Shown: positions 52,307-61,715, counted from the first letter of the stretch. The stretch: DNA of 64,000 nt from Blastocatellia bacterium (GCA_016789145.1 JAEUQI010000002.1:1-64000), one strand, 5' to 3'. Notes: generated by a model not told the origin, from the letters alone. A program made the numbers and translations.

Positions 52307-53570
52307 AAACGGAGCGATCTCCGCATCTATATTAGTTAGCTTCGCCTGCCTAATGGCGTCGTGCGGCTCGCGTCCGCCTGCGACGAATTCGACCGGGCCC
52401 ACATCGCTGTCACAGGTTCCGGCCGTGCGTCTGAACTACCGTTACGAAGCGGACGTGCCAGCACCGACGCTGCCGGGCGTTACTGTCGAAGAGCGAAACC
52501 CTGCGGTCCAGGCCGATTTTGATACCAACCGAACTCAAGAACAGCTCGACCGCACGATCACTTCGCCGGACAAGAAGCGCGTTCTAGCGGTCTATCGAAG
52601 CGTCACCGACCTCACGTCCGAGGTTCGTCTAGATATGTACACGCCGGAGGGCAAGCTGTTGCGAAAGGTGACGGCAGACACGATGGCGGTGCATTTTCCC
52701 GATACGATCCTCTGGTCGCCTGATTCGTCATCAGTCGCCTTTGTTGCGATGGTGAGGGCCTTGACGCCGCTCTCGACCACACCGACTCCTTCAACTGCAA
52801 CTTCGACTACACCTCTGGACGCTGAGCCTGCAAGTCCGGTCGAACCAACGCCGGCTCCTGCCGCGACGCCTGCATCTCCGACCGGAGTGCTGACGTTTCG
52901 CACCGAGCAACTCTACATTTGCAATGCCGACGGTGCCGGACTAAAGCCGCTTACTCAAAACGAAGGCCTTATCTATTTCTATTACGTCTGGTCGCCCGAC
53001 AGCACAATGCTCGCGGCTCTGGCAACGACCGAACGCGAATGGCGTTATCTAACCGTTCTCGCTGAGCAGAAAGGCGAGATGATGGTGCCGCTTGGTCGTC
53101 CACGTGTCGTCGAAAAGAACGGTAGAGAACGTCGATTGGACGACAATCTTACCGCGGTTCGCCCCGTCTGGTCGCCCGATTCGGCAAAGGTCGCGGCGGC
53201 GTTCGAAACACAGATCCGCATCTATGACGCGGGCGGCGTTAATCCGACTCAAGCCGCAATTCCGCTTAAGAATCAGCTGCTCATTTCCTCGCAAGCGTAC
53301 GACCGTCAACAGCAACAGATCGCGGCGAACTCGACCGATCCGAATGCCGCTCCTTCCGCTTCACCGATCGAGCCGCTGACAACTTTGCCCGACGAGAAAC
53401 TGCTCGTTTCATACAATCCGATCGTCGAATTGGGCTGGACCAGCGACGATCTGCTTTACGCCAAAACTGCGTATCTCAAACGTATGAAACTCGAGACCGA
53501 GAATGTCACCAGCTTTGCTCGTTGGCATAGACTTGTGTTCTCGGCTCAGCCGCTGACGCCCGTAAGATAG
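52290..53570 (+). CDS. lipoprotein with TolB/WD40-like beta-propeller repeats
   Basis: A 426-residue protein overlapping the M61 gene. The lipobox ASC is at the end of ISASILVSFACLMASC, so the mature protein is membrane-anchored. The mature part holds propeller blades with the repeated PDS signature: LWSPDSSSVAF, VWSPDSTMLAAL and VWSPDSAKVAAAF, as in TolB or dipeptidyl-peptidase-type propellers. A Thr/Pro/Ala-rich linker (about 170-200) splits the blades. Its place after a peptidase gene suggests substrate handling or envelope monitoring; function is unknown. Confidence 0.87.
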   Translation: MQIFSKNGAISASILVSFACLMASCGSRPPATNSTGPTSLSQVPAVRLNYRYEADVPAPTLPGVTVEERNPAVQADFDTNRTQEQLDRTITSPDKKRVLAVYRSVTDLTSEVRLDMYTPEGKLLRKVTADTMAVHFPDTILWSPDSSSVAFVAMVRALTPLSTTPTPSTATSTTPLDAEPASPVEPTPAPAATPASPTGVLTFRTEQLYICNADGAGLKPLTQNEGLIYFYYVWSPDSTMLAALATTEREWRYLTVLAEQKGEMMVPLGRPRVVEKNGRERRLDDNLTAVRPVWSPDSAKVAAAFETQIRIYDAGGVNPTQAAIPLKNQLLISSQAYDRQQQQIAANSTDPNAAPSASPIEPLTTLPDEKLLVSYNPIVELGWTSDDLLYAKTAYLKRMKLETENVTSFARWHRLVFSAQPLTPVR

Positions 53571-53572
53571 AT

Positions 53573-54112
53573 ATGAACTACACCACAATTGCCGAGATCT
53601 TCGACGCGAACGCTCACGTCCGCGAATCGTTCACAGAGTTTGCCGAGAGCATATCAGACAGCGAAGCCAACGCCGTCATCGACGGTGAATCATGGACGTT
53701 GGCGGCTCTCATAGAACACGTCGCAATCGTCGAATCAGGCATCTCACGCATCGCCGCCAAATTGATCGCCGCCGCCAAAGAAGCGGGCAAATCATCAGAC
53801 GGAAGCTTTCAGATGTCCGATGCATTGGCGGCAAAGTTCCGCGAGCTTGCCGGTGCCAAATTCGAAGCCCCCGAACGCGTCAAACCAACCGGCGGCATTG
53901 CCATCAACGAATCATTAGCGAATCTCGCAGCATCGACCGCGGCTTTCAAAGCGATGCAGAGCGACCTCGAAAGCTACGATTTCGCAGGCATAACATTCCC
54001 GCATCCATATTTCGGCGACCTAACGCCTGCCGAGTGGCTTCTTGTTTTAGGCGGCCACGAGGCTCGACATATGAAACAAGGTCAGCTGATGCTGGCAAAA
54101 CTTCGCGGTTAG
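53573..54112 (+). CDS. DinB-like four-helix bundle protein
   Basis: A 179-residue all-helical protein starting two bases after the lipoprotein gene. The DinB_2 pattern is seen in SWTLAALIEHVAIVESGISR, with metal-type His in IEHV, and the C-terminal LVLGGHEARHMKQGQLMLA, with further His residues. DinB-like enzymes bind metals and often carry thiol-transferase or hydrolase activity; the reaction here is not known. It is the last gene of the M61 operon and a terminator follows. Confidence 0.88.
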   Translation: MNYTTIAEIFDANAHVRESFTEFAESISDSEANAVIDGESWTLAALIEHVAIVESGISRIAAKLIAAAKEAGKSSDGSFQMSDALAAKFRELAGAKFEAPERVKPTGGIAINESLANLAASTAAFKAMQSDLESYDFAGITFPHPYFGDLTPAEWLLVLGGHEARHMKQGQLMLAKLRG

Positions 54113-54123
54113 AAACCAAGGTT

Positions 54124-54160
54124 GCCCCGACCGGAGGAGGGTTTCCGGTCGGGGCTTTGG
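54124..54160 (+). terminator. intrinsic terminator of the M61/lipoprotein/DinB operon
   Basis: GCCCCGACCGGA and TCCGGTCGGGGC make a stem of 12 pairs with a loop of 8 bases, followed by TTTGGTTT. It starts 11 bases after the DinB-like stop. Confidence 0.85.
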
Positions 54161-54248
54161 TTTCGGGGTGGTTATCATAGCGTCCCATAACATCGTATGA
54201 CCGAAACCATTGCTATGATGAATTGCAGGTTTCAGCGGTTGTCAGATC

Positions 54249-54283
54249 TCGGGAGCAAGTATCGTAAATATACTTGCTCCCGA
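54249..54283. other. perfect 13-bp hairpin without a T-run
   Basis: TCGGGAGCAAGTA (54249-54261) pairs with TACTTGCTCCCGA (54271-54283) with a 9-base loop. It stands just before the 3' end of the minus-strand VCBS gene. Neither side has a T-run, so it may be a 3' RNA-stabilising structure or a factor-dependent terminator. Confidence 0.6.
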
Positions 54284-54290
54284 AACTTGA

Positions 54291-56405
54291 TTATTGAGCG
54301 GCCAATGGACGATCGCCATTGACTCCGAAGTGAACAGCCATAAACTGGCCATCCGAACTACGCATCACATACCAGTTGCCGTCCGCCGGTCGGAACAGAG
54401 CGATATCGACACGTCCGTCGCCATCGTAATCAGCTACCACAGGCACATCACCTTCGAGGCCGAATCGCAGGATCGTGTAACCAAGATCGGTCGATCTCCA
54501 TGAATACCAGATGCCTGTCGATGGACGATAGACCGTAAGGTCTGCCCTGCCGTCGCCGTCAAAGTCAGCGATCGTCGGTACGTCGCCTGTGGTACCAAAG
54601 TGTGTTCCGCGAGCACTGCCCGTTGAGCTTTCTATCCAATACCAATCTCCCAACTCGGGCCGGAACACAACGATGTCGTCTTTACCGTCGCCATCAATGT
54701 CGGCAGCCATTGGCTTGTCATTTGGCAGACCGTATTTGACGATGATGTAGCCGGTATTGTTGCTCTTCTGCACATACCACGTGCCCGTCGATGAGCGATA
54801 TACAGCATAGTCAAGCCTACCGTCGCCGTCGAAGTCACCCCGAACAGGCGTGTCGGTCGCGATGCCGAACTGCGACGCTGTGGTGCCGCCGTCTGAGCTG
54901 CGAACGATCTCCCAGATACCCGCACCGTTCATATTGCGGAACATCGCGATGTCTGTGCGTCCGTCGCCGTCGTAGTCGCCCGTGACGAGTTGGTCAGTTG
55001 CCGAACCGAACACTTGTTCGCTGTAGCCATCTGCCGTTTGCACGAACCACGTGTTCGTTGACGGACGGAATACGGAAAGCTCATTCGAACCATCACCATT
55101 GAAATCGCTCGAACTCGATCGCGGACGGAATGCTGCATAGAGCTCGCCGTTAGGATTGTTCGTACTGGTGATGATCGCTGCCCAGCCGCCTGCACGCAGC
55201 ATCTGAACTTGAGCCGCTGTGACATCGACCGTGACCGAGGCAAAGTTGCCGTTCAAGCCGCCGACCACACCGAAGTTCTTGATCACCTGCGTTGTGCCGA
55301 CCGTCGTTTCGATACGAGCACCTGTTTGGCTACTCGACAGATCGTGAAATTCGCCGAAGATCGTAGCCTGTGTTTCGGTTGCATTCAGTGCGACCTTGAA
55401 CTCGCCCCTTGCGTTAGTTGTCACCGGCGGCGACATCTGTGCACCTGTCATGTTCGCTTCGAAAAAGCGTCCATTCGCAGGGCTTGGGCTCGGCGTTGGT
55501 CCGGGTGTTCCGGTCGGCGTCGGCGTTGGGCTTGGGCCGGTCATTCCGGAGAAGGTGCCGTTCAGGATAGCGTTGCCGCCATTGCTGACGCTGATGGTGC
55601 TGCCTGCTACGATCACAGGAACTGTTTGACCGTTGTCGCTACGAAGACGCAGACGAGCCTCGCCGCCACTCTCGACCGACATGCTGCCGGCAACGGTGCC
55701 GTTCACCGAAACATTCAACGAAGTGCCGATCGGCAGATTTACCTGACGAACACGAACTTCGAGTTCAGTGCGGCTGCTGTGGATCTCATATTCAGCATAA
55801 CCGGTCGGCAGGACGCCGTTGAGCGTTGGTCCGGTGAGGCCAGCGTACAACTCGCTTTCATTTGGCGATCCTGTAGGCGAAGGCGATGGACTCGGCGTTC
55901 CCGTAGGTGTTCCGGTCGGCGTGCCGGTCGGCGTTCCCGTTGGTGTAACGGTCGGGCTTGGCGTTGGTCCGCCTCCGCCAAACACGCCTGCAACGACGAT
56001 CGTGTCGCCATTCTTGACCTGAACCGTCGAACCATCATTCGTTGACGGCACTGTCTGGCCGTCTTGAGTCCGCAGTTTCAACCGTGCCTTTGCCTGGCTA
56101 TCGACGGCCATCGAACCGATGTTCGCGCCATCGACCCAAGCGGTCAGCACCGTTCCTACCGGGAAGCTGAGGTCTTCCGCCTCGACCTCGATCTCTTTGT
56201 GGCCGCTTTGATAAAGCTGCCATTCGGCGGCTCCGTGCGGATTGATCGAGCCTGTAGGCGACACCAAATTCGCCGTGCGAACAACGATAGGAATACTATC
56301 GCCGCCGCTCTGTGCTCCGCTTTTGATCAGCGGCAGCGAGACCCACGCAGCAACCAATGCAACGAGAGCCAATAAAGAGACATGATTTCTATTCAACTTT
56401 TTCAT
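54291..56405 (-). CDS. secreted CHRD and VCBS/FG-GAP repeat protein with TP-rich linkers
   Basis: A 704-residue exported protein with signal peptide (VSLLALVALVAAWVSLPLI). Two similar N-terminal beta domains (about 40-145 and 185-290, both with strands such as EIEVEAEDLSFPVGTVL and LEVRVRQVNLPIGTSL) are each followed by a Thr-Pro-rich linker; the first has the repeat GTPTGTPTGTPTGTP. Next is a CHRD-like domain (about 315-435) with FEANMTGAQMSPPVTTNARG and GELYAAFRP, and then six FG-GAP/VCBS propeller repeats (DFDGDGRADLTVYRPSTG and the like), with Asp-rich calcium loops. It is likely an extracellular or surface adhesive protein. Repeat copy C is directly upstream. Confidence 0.9.
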   Translation of the reverse strand: MKKLNRNHVSLLALVALVAAWVSLPLIKSGAQSGGDSIPIVVRTANLVSPTGSINPHGAAEWQLYQSGHKEIEVEAEDLSFPVGTVLTAWVDGANIGSMAVDSQAKARLKLRTQDGQTVPSTNDGSTVQVKNGDTIVVAGVFGGGGPTPSPTVTPTGTPTGTPTGTPTGTPSPSPSPTGSPNESELYAGLTGPTLNGVLPTGYAEYEIHSSRTELEVRVRQVNLPIGTSLNVSVNGTVAGSMSVESGGEARLRLRSDNGQTVPVIVAGSTISVSNGGNAILNGTFSGMTGPSPTPTPTGTPGPTPSPSPANGRFFEANMTGAQMSPPVTTNARGEFKVALNATETQATIFGEFHDLSSSQTGARIETTVGTTQVIKNFGVVGGLNGNFASVTVDVTAAQVQMLRAGGWAAIITSTNNPNGELYAAFRPRSSSSDFNGDGSNELSVFRPSTNTWFVQTADGYSEQVFGSATDQLVTGDYDGDGRTDIAMFRNMNGAGIWEIVRSSDGGTTASQFGIATDTPVRGDFDGDGRLDYAVYRSSTGTWYVQKSNNTGYIIVKYGLPNDKPMAADIDGDGKDDIVVFRPELGDWYWIESSTGSARGTHFGTTGDVPTIADFDGDGRADLTVYRPSTGIWYSWRSTDLGYTILRFGLEGDVPVVADYDGDGRVDIALFRPADGNWYVMRSSDGQFMAVHFGVNGDRPLAAQ

Positions 56406-56594
56406 TTCAATTTCCTACCGATTTTCTGGTTTACCTCGATTGCTCAGAGGTGTCGTCAATTGAACAGTGCGGAGGAAATCTTGAAAAAGACAAGTTAGAG
56501 GAAAAAAAATCGTACTTTAGGGATCACGATGCGTTCCGATACGGCCGTTCTGTCTGAACCACCGGCGACGTGCATGTGAAACGTTTCATTTCAC

Positions 56595-56833
56595 CGATCG
56601 CCATAAGCCGTTGTATAACAACAACTTAGGAAGAACACCAAGACGAAACGTTCCACGGCGTTCCAGCATCGTTCCAAGACTTCGTGGAACGCCTAAGTAA
56701 CTGTATCTATTACACTTAAGACGCTGCTAACACCATATTTCGCTGCTTTTTAAAAAAATGTAAGAATATGTCTTACAGCGATGTCAAAGAACCACACCGT
56801 ATCAATGATAGCACATAATTGCACAGATTACAA
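56595..56833 (-). repeat. dispersed intergenic repeat, copy C
   Basis: Minus-strand copy. In transcription direction: TTGTAA (56828-56833) and TATCAT (56805-56810) with exact 17-base spacing; palindrome TGTAAGA-CATAT-TCTTACA (56759-56777), with the seven-T run and AAAAAG after it; CTTAAGTGTAATA (56708-56720); TGGAACG words at 56670-56676, 56659-56665 and 56649-56655 plus the inverted CGTTCCA at 56685-56691; and TAAGTTGTTGTTATAC. It is the closest relative of copy A and precedes the VCBS gene. Confidence 0.8.
56805..56833 (-). promoter_or_regulatory. promoter-like pair in repeat copy C
   Basis: TTGTAA and TATCAT with a 17-base spacer on the minus strand. The palindrome starts 27 bases past the -10, the same distance as in copy A. 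It could drive the VCBS/CHRD gene or a short RNA. Confidence 0.5.
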
Positions 56834-56894
56834 TCATTTTTTTCGTGGAGCTGGTTGAATAATGAGGCCACTCAAAGTGGCTGTGAATCGATGC

Positions 56895-56925
56895 AAAAAA
56901 GGCCGCGCTGGTCACGCGGCCTTTT
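56895..56925. terminator. bidirectional-looking terminator after the S8 peptidase
   Basis: AAAAAAGGCCGCG and CGCGGCCTTTTA make a 7-bp GC stem with a 7-base loop, flanked by A-run and T-run. It ends the minus-strand S8 gene, whose stop is about 35 bases away. Confidence 0.82.
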
Positions 56926-56961
56926 ATCATCGGTCATTCTCGTCGGATCGACGACTATCCA

Positions 56962-58308
56962 TTAACGCGAACGATCGAATCTTTTAGCTGGCATATTACA
57001 AACTGGAGCGGTCGAGACCGCGTTCAGAGCATCGACACGATAGAGCCGAACCTCGCCCCAGGGCGGCAAATTGTCCCAGCGGATATCGATTGCACGTTCG
57101 GCAATGTGGTCGAGATAATCATGCGGCGTCGGACACGCAGCGGGATATCGAGCCTTAACAATAGCGGCGACTCCGGCGACGATCGGTGCTGCCATCGACG
57201 TGCCGGACCAAGAGCCGTAACGTCCGCCGGGCAAAGCACTTATAATATCTACACCCGGAGCCGAGATGTCGATGAACTCGCGTTTATATGTAGTAAAACT
57301 CGCTAACGTATCGTATTTTGTGCTCGCGGCAACCGAAAGCATACCGTCGGCGATCTCTGCTGCAGGATAGATCGGCGTGGTGCTGCCGCCATTTCCTGCC
57401 GAAACTGCGACCTGCAAGCATTGTGTGATCGGGAACTGCGTGCCGAGAGTGCCGCAATCGAGGTCGTCGAGCAAGTCTTTCAACAAGCGGACGCGATCGG
57501 GGTAGCCGACACTGAGATTTGCGATATTTGCACCGCGGTTAGCCGCCCAGATCAGGGCCGCAGTGATACGCCACAACTCGCCCTCGCCATTTTGGTCAAG
57601 AATGCGAAGCGGCATTATTTTGACGTCAGGTGCCGTCAAGGCGACAATTCCTGCGACATGCGTGCCATGGCCGTAAGCAGGATGCGTTAGCAGCGTTCCA
57701 ACCTCGGTCGGATCGTTGTCACCATCAACGAAGTCCCACATGTCAGCCTGTGGCACTAGTCGTCCGGCAAATGCAGGATGATTGCGATCAATGCCCGTAT
57801 CGAGAACCGCGACGACGATCGGCTGGCCGTTATCTACGCGAAGCCCTCTGGTTCCGGCGGCCGCCCAAGCTTCTTCGAGGCGAATCCTGTCGGGGAAATA
57901 CTGATTATCGTAGCCTTTCTTACTGCCGCCGACAGCCCACGAGCGCCCAACTGCCCACGAACGCCCTTGCGTCCACGGCAAACCTGTTCGTTCGACCTGC
58001 GACAGCTTGCGATTGACCTCCGCGAACAAAACGCGAGTGTCGTTCTGCTGTTGTATTGATGTAATTACCTGTACGGGCGTGACGCCGTTGAGCGTGCGGA
58101 AAAGATAGACCGTCGGCGTGCCGACCTGCTCGATCGGTGTCGGTTCCAGGCCGTATTGATTGGCGAATTGCCCGACGTTAGTCGATGCGGTCAGTTGGAT
58201 GATAACTTGATCGGAAACGTAATCAGCCTGAGCCCGAACCGAGGTCGCAGCAAAACCGGCGATCATAATAACCGCCAAAATGTTCAACAATATTACCTTG
58301 AACTTCAT
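56962..58308 (-). CDS. secreted subtilisin-like (S8) serine protease
   Basis: A 448-residue exported protease. The signal peptide (VILLNILAVIMIAGFAATS) is followed by a pro-domain (about 28-105: YVSDQVIIQLTASTNVGQF) of the fervidolysin/I9-like type. The catalytic triad is present: Asp170 in VVAVLDTGID, His214 in YGHGTHVAG, Ser371 in WSGTSMAAP, with Asn306 of the oxyanion site in SAGNGG. Between pro-domain and catalytic part is a duplicated GRSWAVGRSWAVGG segment. It is 78 bases downstream of the TPR-CHAT gene on the same strand, so co-expression is probable. Substrate unknown; a link to the sigma/CHAT module is inferred from position. Confidence 0.95.
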   Translation of the reverse strand: MKFKVILLNILAVIMIAGFAATSVRAQADYVSDQVIIQLTASTNVGQFANQYGLEPTPIEQVGTPTVYLFRTLNGVTPVQVITSIQQQNDTRVLFAEVNRKLSQVERTGLPWTQGRSWAVGRSWAVGGSKKGYDNQYFPDRIRLEEAWAAAGTRGLRVDNGQPIVVAVLDTGIDRNHPAFAGRLVPQADMWDFVDGDNDPTEVGTLLTHPAYGHGTHVAGIVALTAPDVKIMPLRILDQNGEGELWRITAALIWAANRGANIANLSVGYPDRVRLLKDLLDDLDCGTLGTQFPITQCLQVAVSAGNGGSTTPIYPAAEIADGMLSVAASTKYDTLASFTTYKREFIDISAPGVDIISALPGGRYGSWSGTSMAAPIVAGVAAIVKARYPAACPTPHDYLDHIAERAIDIRWDNLPPWGEVRLYRVDALNAVSTAPVCNMPAKRFDRSR

Positions 58309-58385
58309 CTACATTTCCTCGCTCAGCAAAAGCATTGCCCGTAGGAACAGTGTATTACATCAACCTAAAAAGACACTCGACGAGA

Positions 58386-61151
58386 TTATTTTCCGATCAA
58401 AATGAATGGAGCCCAAAAATATGGGTGTTCATCGCGTTTGATAGCGTCGATCTGTGCTTTTCTAAGAGATGCGGCGGCGCCGCCCGGCAGTTGTATCTGC
58501 CGATAAAAGCTTTCCATTAGCCTGCGCGTTGCTGCATCGTTTACATTCCAAAGACTTACGATGAGCGACCTCGCACCAGCCATCAAAAATCCGCGAGCAA
58601 GACCCATCAGTTCGTCGCCCGCAACTGTTTCGCTCGATGCTGTTTCGCATGCACTAAGAACGACTAGCTCGGCCGCCAGCCGCATCGCTGCGATGTCGCG
58701 TGCAGTTATCCAGCCATCGGCGAGATGCAGGCTCGAGAACATCGCATTGTCGCTGCGAAACATGCCGTGACACGCCATATGGATCAGCCGCGAACTTGTT
58801 GCCGCCTGTTTGAAGGCATCGAACGTCGCCGTTCTGCCCGTTAGTGTCGTCGGCTGCGGAGCTAGTTTCTTTAACGCTCTGACTTCGTTCTCAACGAACG
58901 GAATCTTCTCATCCGCAAAGCCAACCAGCAGCGAACTCGTGATCCGCCGAGAACGTTTTTGCCGCAACTGCAGCCAGACCTTTGCACTCGGAGCGTAGCT
59001 GATCTCGTAGGATTCGATTAGATATTTTCCGTGTGAACGGAACGCATGGAATGGCAACGAACTGAGCACGCCGCCCGGAACGATGACAAGGCGTTTGCCG
59101 CGAACGTACTTTTCGATAGGCGAGATCAATTCATCGTAAAGCCGCTCAAGAATGTCGTCCGTTCGCCGTTTCAGCACGCCAATTATCTGCGGCGACATCG
59201 AATCGGTCACACGCATCGCTTCGATCTGAAATCGAAATGCGTCTGCAAATTCGGCGACATCGGCGGTTGTTGTGATGTCTCGGAACAATCGAATTCCCTT
59301 GTTCGAAACCACAAATGCTGAGACTTTGCCGTTAAAGATCGCGTATTCGATAAGCATCATTTCGGCGCCGAGTTCGCGTCGAAGTTCGGCAAGATCAAGC
59401 GCGTTTTTGAGTGCGGAACCTACTTTTGTACTCGCCTGTTCGCGGTCGATCTTTGCAATTTGAAATTCGAGATCTGAGATCTCGAAATTGAGTTGAGCGG
59501 CTTCGCCGTCGCCTCGTGCGAGTCGCTGATAGACGGAATTGAGCTGTTCGCGAAGCACGAACGCCGCATCGTTGCGCTGCGTTTTCTTGTCAGCGACAAC
59601 ATCGCCGAGAAACCGCGAACGGCTTGCTTCGATCATCTGAAACGCCTTTGCAGCATGGTTCTTTTCGATGTAGATCCGCGAAAGTTGGTCGTACGGCTCG
59701 ATCTGTGCCGCCATATAGGCGACGCTGAATTGCTCCGAAGCCAGAGGAGCCCGCAGACTTTCAATAAGACAAATTGCACGCCGAAATTCAGCCTCGGCAT
59801 TGCTTGTATCGCGATGCAAATGGCATTTCCCTAGTAGCAAATGAGCTTGAACCTCGGCTGACGGCTGACGATATTTTCGTGCTTCGGCAAGCGAACGTCG
59901 AGCGGCATCAGCGGCAAGATCTGTGTTATTCAGTTGCAAGTTTGCCTTACCGATCAAGTGTTCGAGTAATGCGATCGTTCGCGGTGACGATCTGCGGTCT
60001 ACGAGTTGCTTCAGTTTTTCCGCCTCCTTGATCGCTGCCGACGGCTTTCCCAGCGTGAGCAAACCGTTCGAATACGATAGCCGCGATTCGATAACTGCCG
60101 CGAAGTTTCGTTCGGCGGCGTAAAGTCGGGTGCTCTGTTTAAGCGTATTGACGGTTAGCTCTGTTTCACCAAGAGCAAACTGAACTTGGCCGAGGCCGTG
60201 AGTTGCTCTTGCTTGTTCGGCTCGCATCTTGAGGCGTGCAAATTCGGGAATAGTGCGTTCGTAAATCTCGGCGGCTTCCCTTGTGAGGTTCAATTCGCGA
60301 TAAATATCAGCTATCTCAAGATCGGCGATCGCCGATTGATGCGGCATCGAAAGCTTGTCGAACTTGCGGCGTGACAATTCGAGATCACGCAATGCCTCGG
60401 CATAGCGGCCCCGAAGCAACGCGAGATTGCCCATGCTCGCCTCGATCTCGGCAACGGTGACGTGCATCTTGGCAGACTTTGCCGTCGTCATCGCCCGTTC
60501 GTAATATTTGGCCGCGAGGTCGAAATTGTTTAGCTCCGCGTAGCTGTTCGCAAGGCCATTCTCGGCCATTGCTTGCCAATCGACAGCTTTAGCTTTGATA
60601 AACCTGCGGCGAGCCGACGCACAGTATTCGATCGCTCGCTCATGCTCCGAACGACGCGAGACGATGTTGCTCAGGTTCATCTCGATCTTGCCGGCGCCGA
60701 GATGGTCGTTGTTTCTTACAAGCACCGGCAACGCCAGTTCGCCTGCCGCGATCGCCTCGTCATAGTCGCCTTTCATCGCGAGGGCCAGTAGTTTCGCGAC
60801 GTTGACGCGAGCATGCTCGATGTTGAGACTGAGCTTTGCAAACAGCCTATCTGCTTTACTTAGAGCATTTACAGCCTTTGCAAATCGGCCTTGAGTGATC
60901 GCAGCAATGCCTCGTGTCCATTCGCCGTTCGCACGAGTCTCTTCACTTTTTTCGACCATCGCCAAGATGTCTGCGGCCTCAACACACCTTCGAACTCTAG
61001 TCGGATCGGCCGACCATGCCGCGATGCATGCTTCGCGGATCTCGATCGAGAGCGAGCTGTCGACGAACTTTTTGTGTTTAACCAGCAAAGCCCGGCGCTC
61101 GTCGCCTGTGTCGGCGTCGATCATTAGTTTTGCGAGACGCTTAAGCTGCAT
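58386..61151 (-). CDS. TPR-CHAT cysteine protease (cytosolic)
   Basis: A 921-residue protein from the ATG at 61151 (MQLKRLAKLM); a longer frame reaches 61205 but would run through the terminator hairpin of the preceding gene. The first 550 residues are TPR-like helical repeats (GDYDEAIAAGELALPVLVRN, NFDLAAKYYERAMTTAKSAK, LTREAAEIYERTIPEFARLK). The C-terminal 370 residues are a CHAT domain with His795 in LIHMACHGMF and Cys835 in LVVLSACETA. No signal peptide or membrane segment is seen, so it acts in the cytosol. It follows an ECF sigma factor and a small protein, and precedes a subtilisin. This resembles the TPR-CHAT protease plus sigma partner of type III-E CRISPR, without Cas proteins. Confidence 0.95.
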   Translation of the reverse strand: MQLKRLAKLMIDADTGDERRALLVKHKKFVDSSLSIEIREACIAAWSADPTRVRRCVEAADILAMVEKSEETRANGEWTRGIAAITQGRFAKAVNALSKADRLFAKLSLNIEHARVNVAKLLALAMKGDYDEAIAAGELALPVLVRNNDHLGAGKIEMNLSNIVSRRSEHERAIEYCASARRRFIKAKAVDWQAMAENGLANSYAELNNFDLAAKYYERAMTTAKSAKMHVTVAEIEASMGNLALLRGRYAEALRDLELSRRKFDKLSMPHQSAIADLEIADIYRELNLTREAAEIYERTIPEFARLKMRAEQARATHGLGQVQFALGETELTVNTLKQSTRLYAAERNFAAVIESRLSYSNGLLTLGKPSAAIKEAEKLKQLVDRRSSPRTIALLEHLIGKANLQLNNTDLAADAARRSLAEARKYRQPSAEVQAHLLLGKCHLHRDTSNAEAEFRRAICLIESLRAPLASEQFSVAYMAAQIEPYDQLSRIYIEKNHAAKAFQMIEASRSRFLGDVVADKKTQRNDAAFVLREQLNSVYQRLARGDGEAAQLNFEISDLEFQIAKIDREQASTKVGSALKNALDLAELRRELGAEMMLIEYAIFNGKVSAFVVSNKGIRLFRDITTTADVAEFADAFRFQIEAMRVTDSMSPQIIGVLKRRTDDILERLYDELISPIEKYVRGKRLVIVPGGVLSSLPFHAFRSHGKYLIESYEISYAPSAKVWLQLRQKRSRRITSSLLVGFADEKIPFVENEVRALKKLAPQPTTLTGRTATFDAFKQAATSSRLIHMACHGMFRSDNAMFSSLHLADGWITARDIAAMRLAAELVVLSACETASSETVAGDELMGLARGFLMAGARSLIVSLWNVNDAATRRLMESFYRQIQLPGGAAASLRKAQIDAIKRDEHPYFWAPFILIGK

Positions 61152-61170
61152 GTGTGCTGAGATTATAGCG

Positions 61171-61203
61171 AAAAAAGGGCCGTTCGACTCAGATCGAACG
61201 GCC
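61171..61203 (-). terminator. intrinsic terminator between the small protein and TPR-CHAT genes
   Basis: GGCCGTTCGA (61178-61187) pairs with TCGAACGGCC (61194-61203), perfect over ten bases; on the minus strand it is followed by CTTTTTTCG. It could reduce read-through from the sigma/small-protein genes into the TPR-CHAT gene, so the TPR-CHAT gene may also need its own promoter. Confidence 0.85.
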
Positions 61204-61229
61204 AAGTGTTAGTCACCGGAGGGCGAAAT

Positions 61230-61715
61230 CTAGTCAAGCACGATCTCGTCGATCACGATCTCGCTCGTTGCGAAGGTGATCGTAAGACTGTAATTGCCGG
61301 CCGGAACGCTGGTGAATTCAAATCCCTTCAGCTCATCGTTCTGCGAGAGGAACTTAGTACCAGCAGATTCGAGGCGAACAGTTTCAGCAGAGATATCGCC
61401 AATATGTTGGCCGCGAATATCGTATGCATCGGCATTCGCCGTTACACGCAGGTCGATCGCAGAGCTGCCCGCGTCAAACAACATCTGTCGAGCCGCCGAA
61501 CCGCCCGCCGAACGCTCGCCGAATGCGGCACGGTTTGGTGCCAGGTCGAGCTTGAGCACGGCGACGATGCGTTCGAGCATCGACGGAGCTTTTGCGGTCG
61601 ATCGCTGCAAAAATGCGTTTCGAGCAAACTTGATCAGATCAGCAGGCGCATCGACGGAATTGTCGGTTTGCATCCGCTTGATGACGTGCTCTAGTTTTCT
61701 ATCTTCGTTCCTCAT
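61230..61715 (-). CDS. hypothetical protein linked to the ECF sigma factor
   Basis: A 161-residue soluble protein 64 bases downstream of the sigma factor gene. It has no signal peptide or membrane helix. The N-terminal 55 residues are helical (LEHVIKRMQTDNSVDAPADL, then IKFARNAFLQRS); the C-terminal half is strand-rich and carboxypeptidase-regulatory-like (YDIRGQHIGDISAETVRLES, TSVPAGNYSLTITFATSEIV). Genes next to ECF factors often encode their inhibitor; this one lacks the usual zinc anti-sigma or membrane parts. A role as regulator or as a CHAT substrate is inference. I do not recognise a named family. Confidence 0.8.
   Translation of the reverse strand: MRNEDRKLEHVIKRMQTDNSVDAPADLIKFARNAFLQRSTAKAPSMLERIVAVLKLDLAPNRAAFGERSAGGSAARQMLFDAGSSAIDLRVTANADAYDIRGQHIGDISAETVRLESAGTKFLSQNDELKGFEFTSVPAGNYSLTITFATSEIVIDEIVLD

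Noticed and set aside
55860-55970. Tandem 12-base units that could be taken for a CRISPR-like array
   Set aside because: The units are contiguous with no spacers and code in frame for a Gly-Thr-Pro linker.
55209-56045. Plus-strand open frame opposite the VCBS/CHRD gene
   Set aside because: Its Arg/Ser-rich reading is the complement of Asp/Gly-rich repeats; no start signal.
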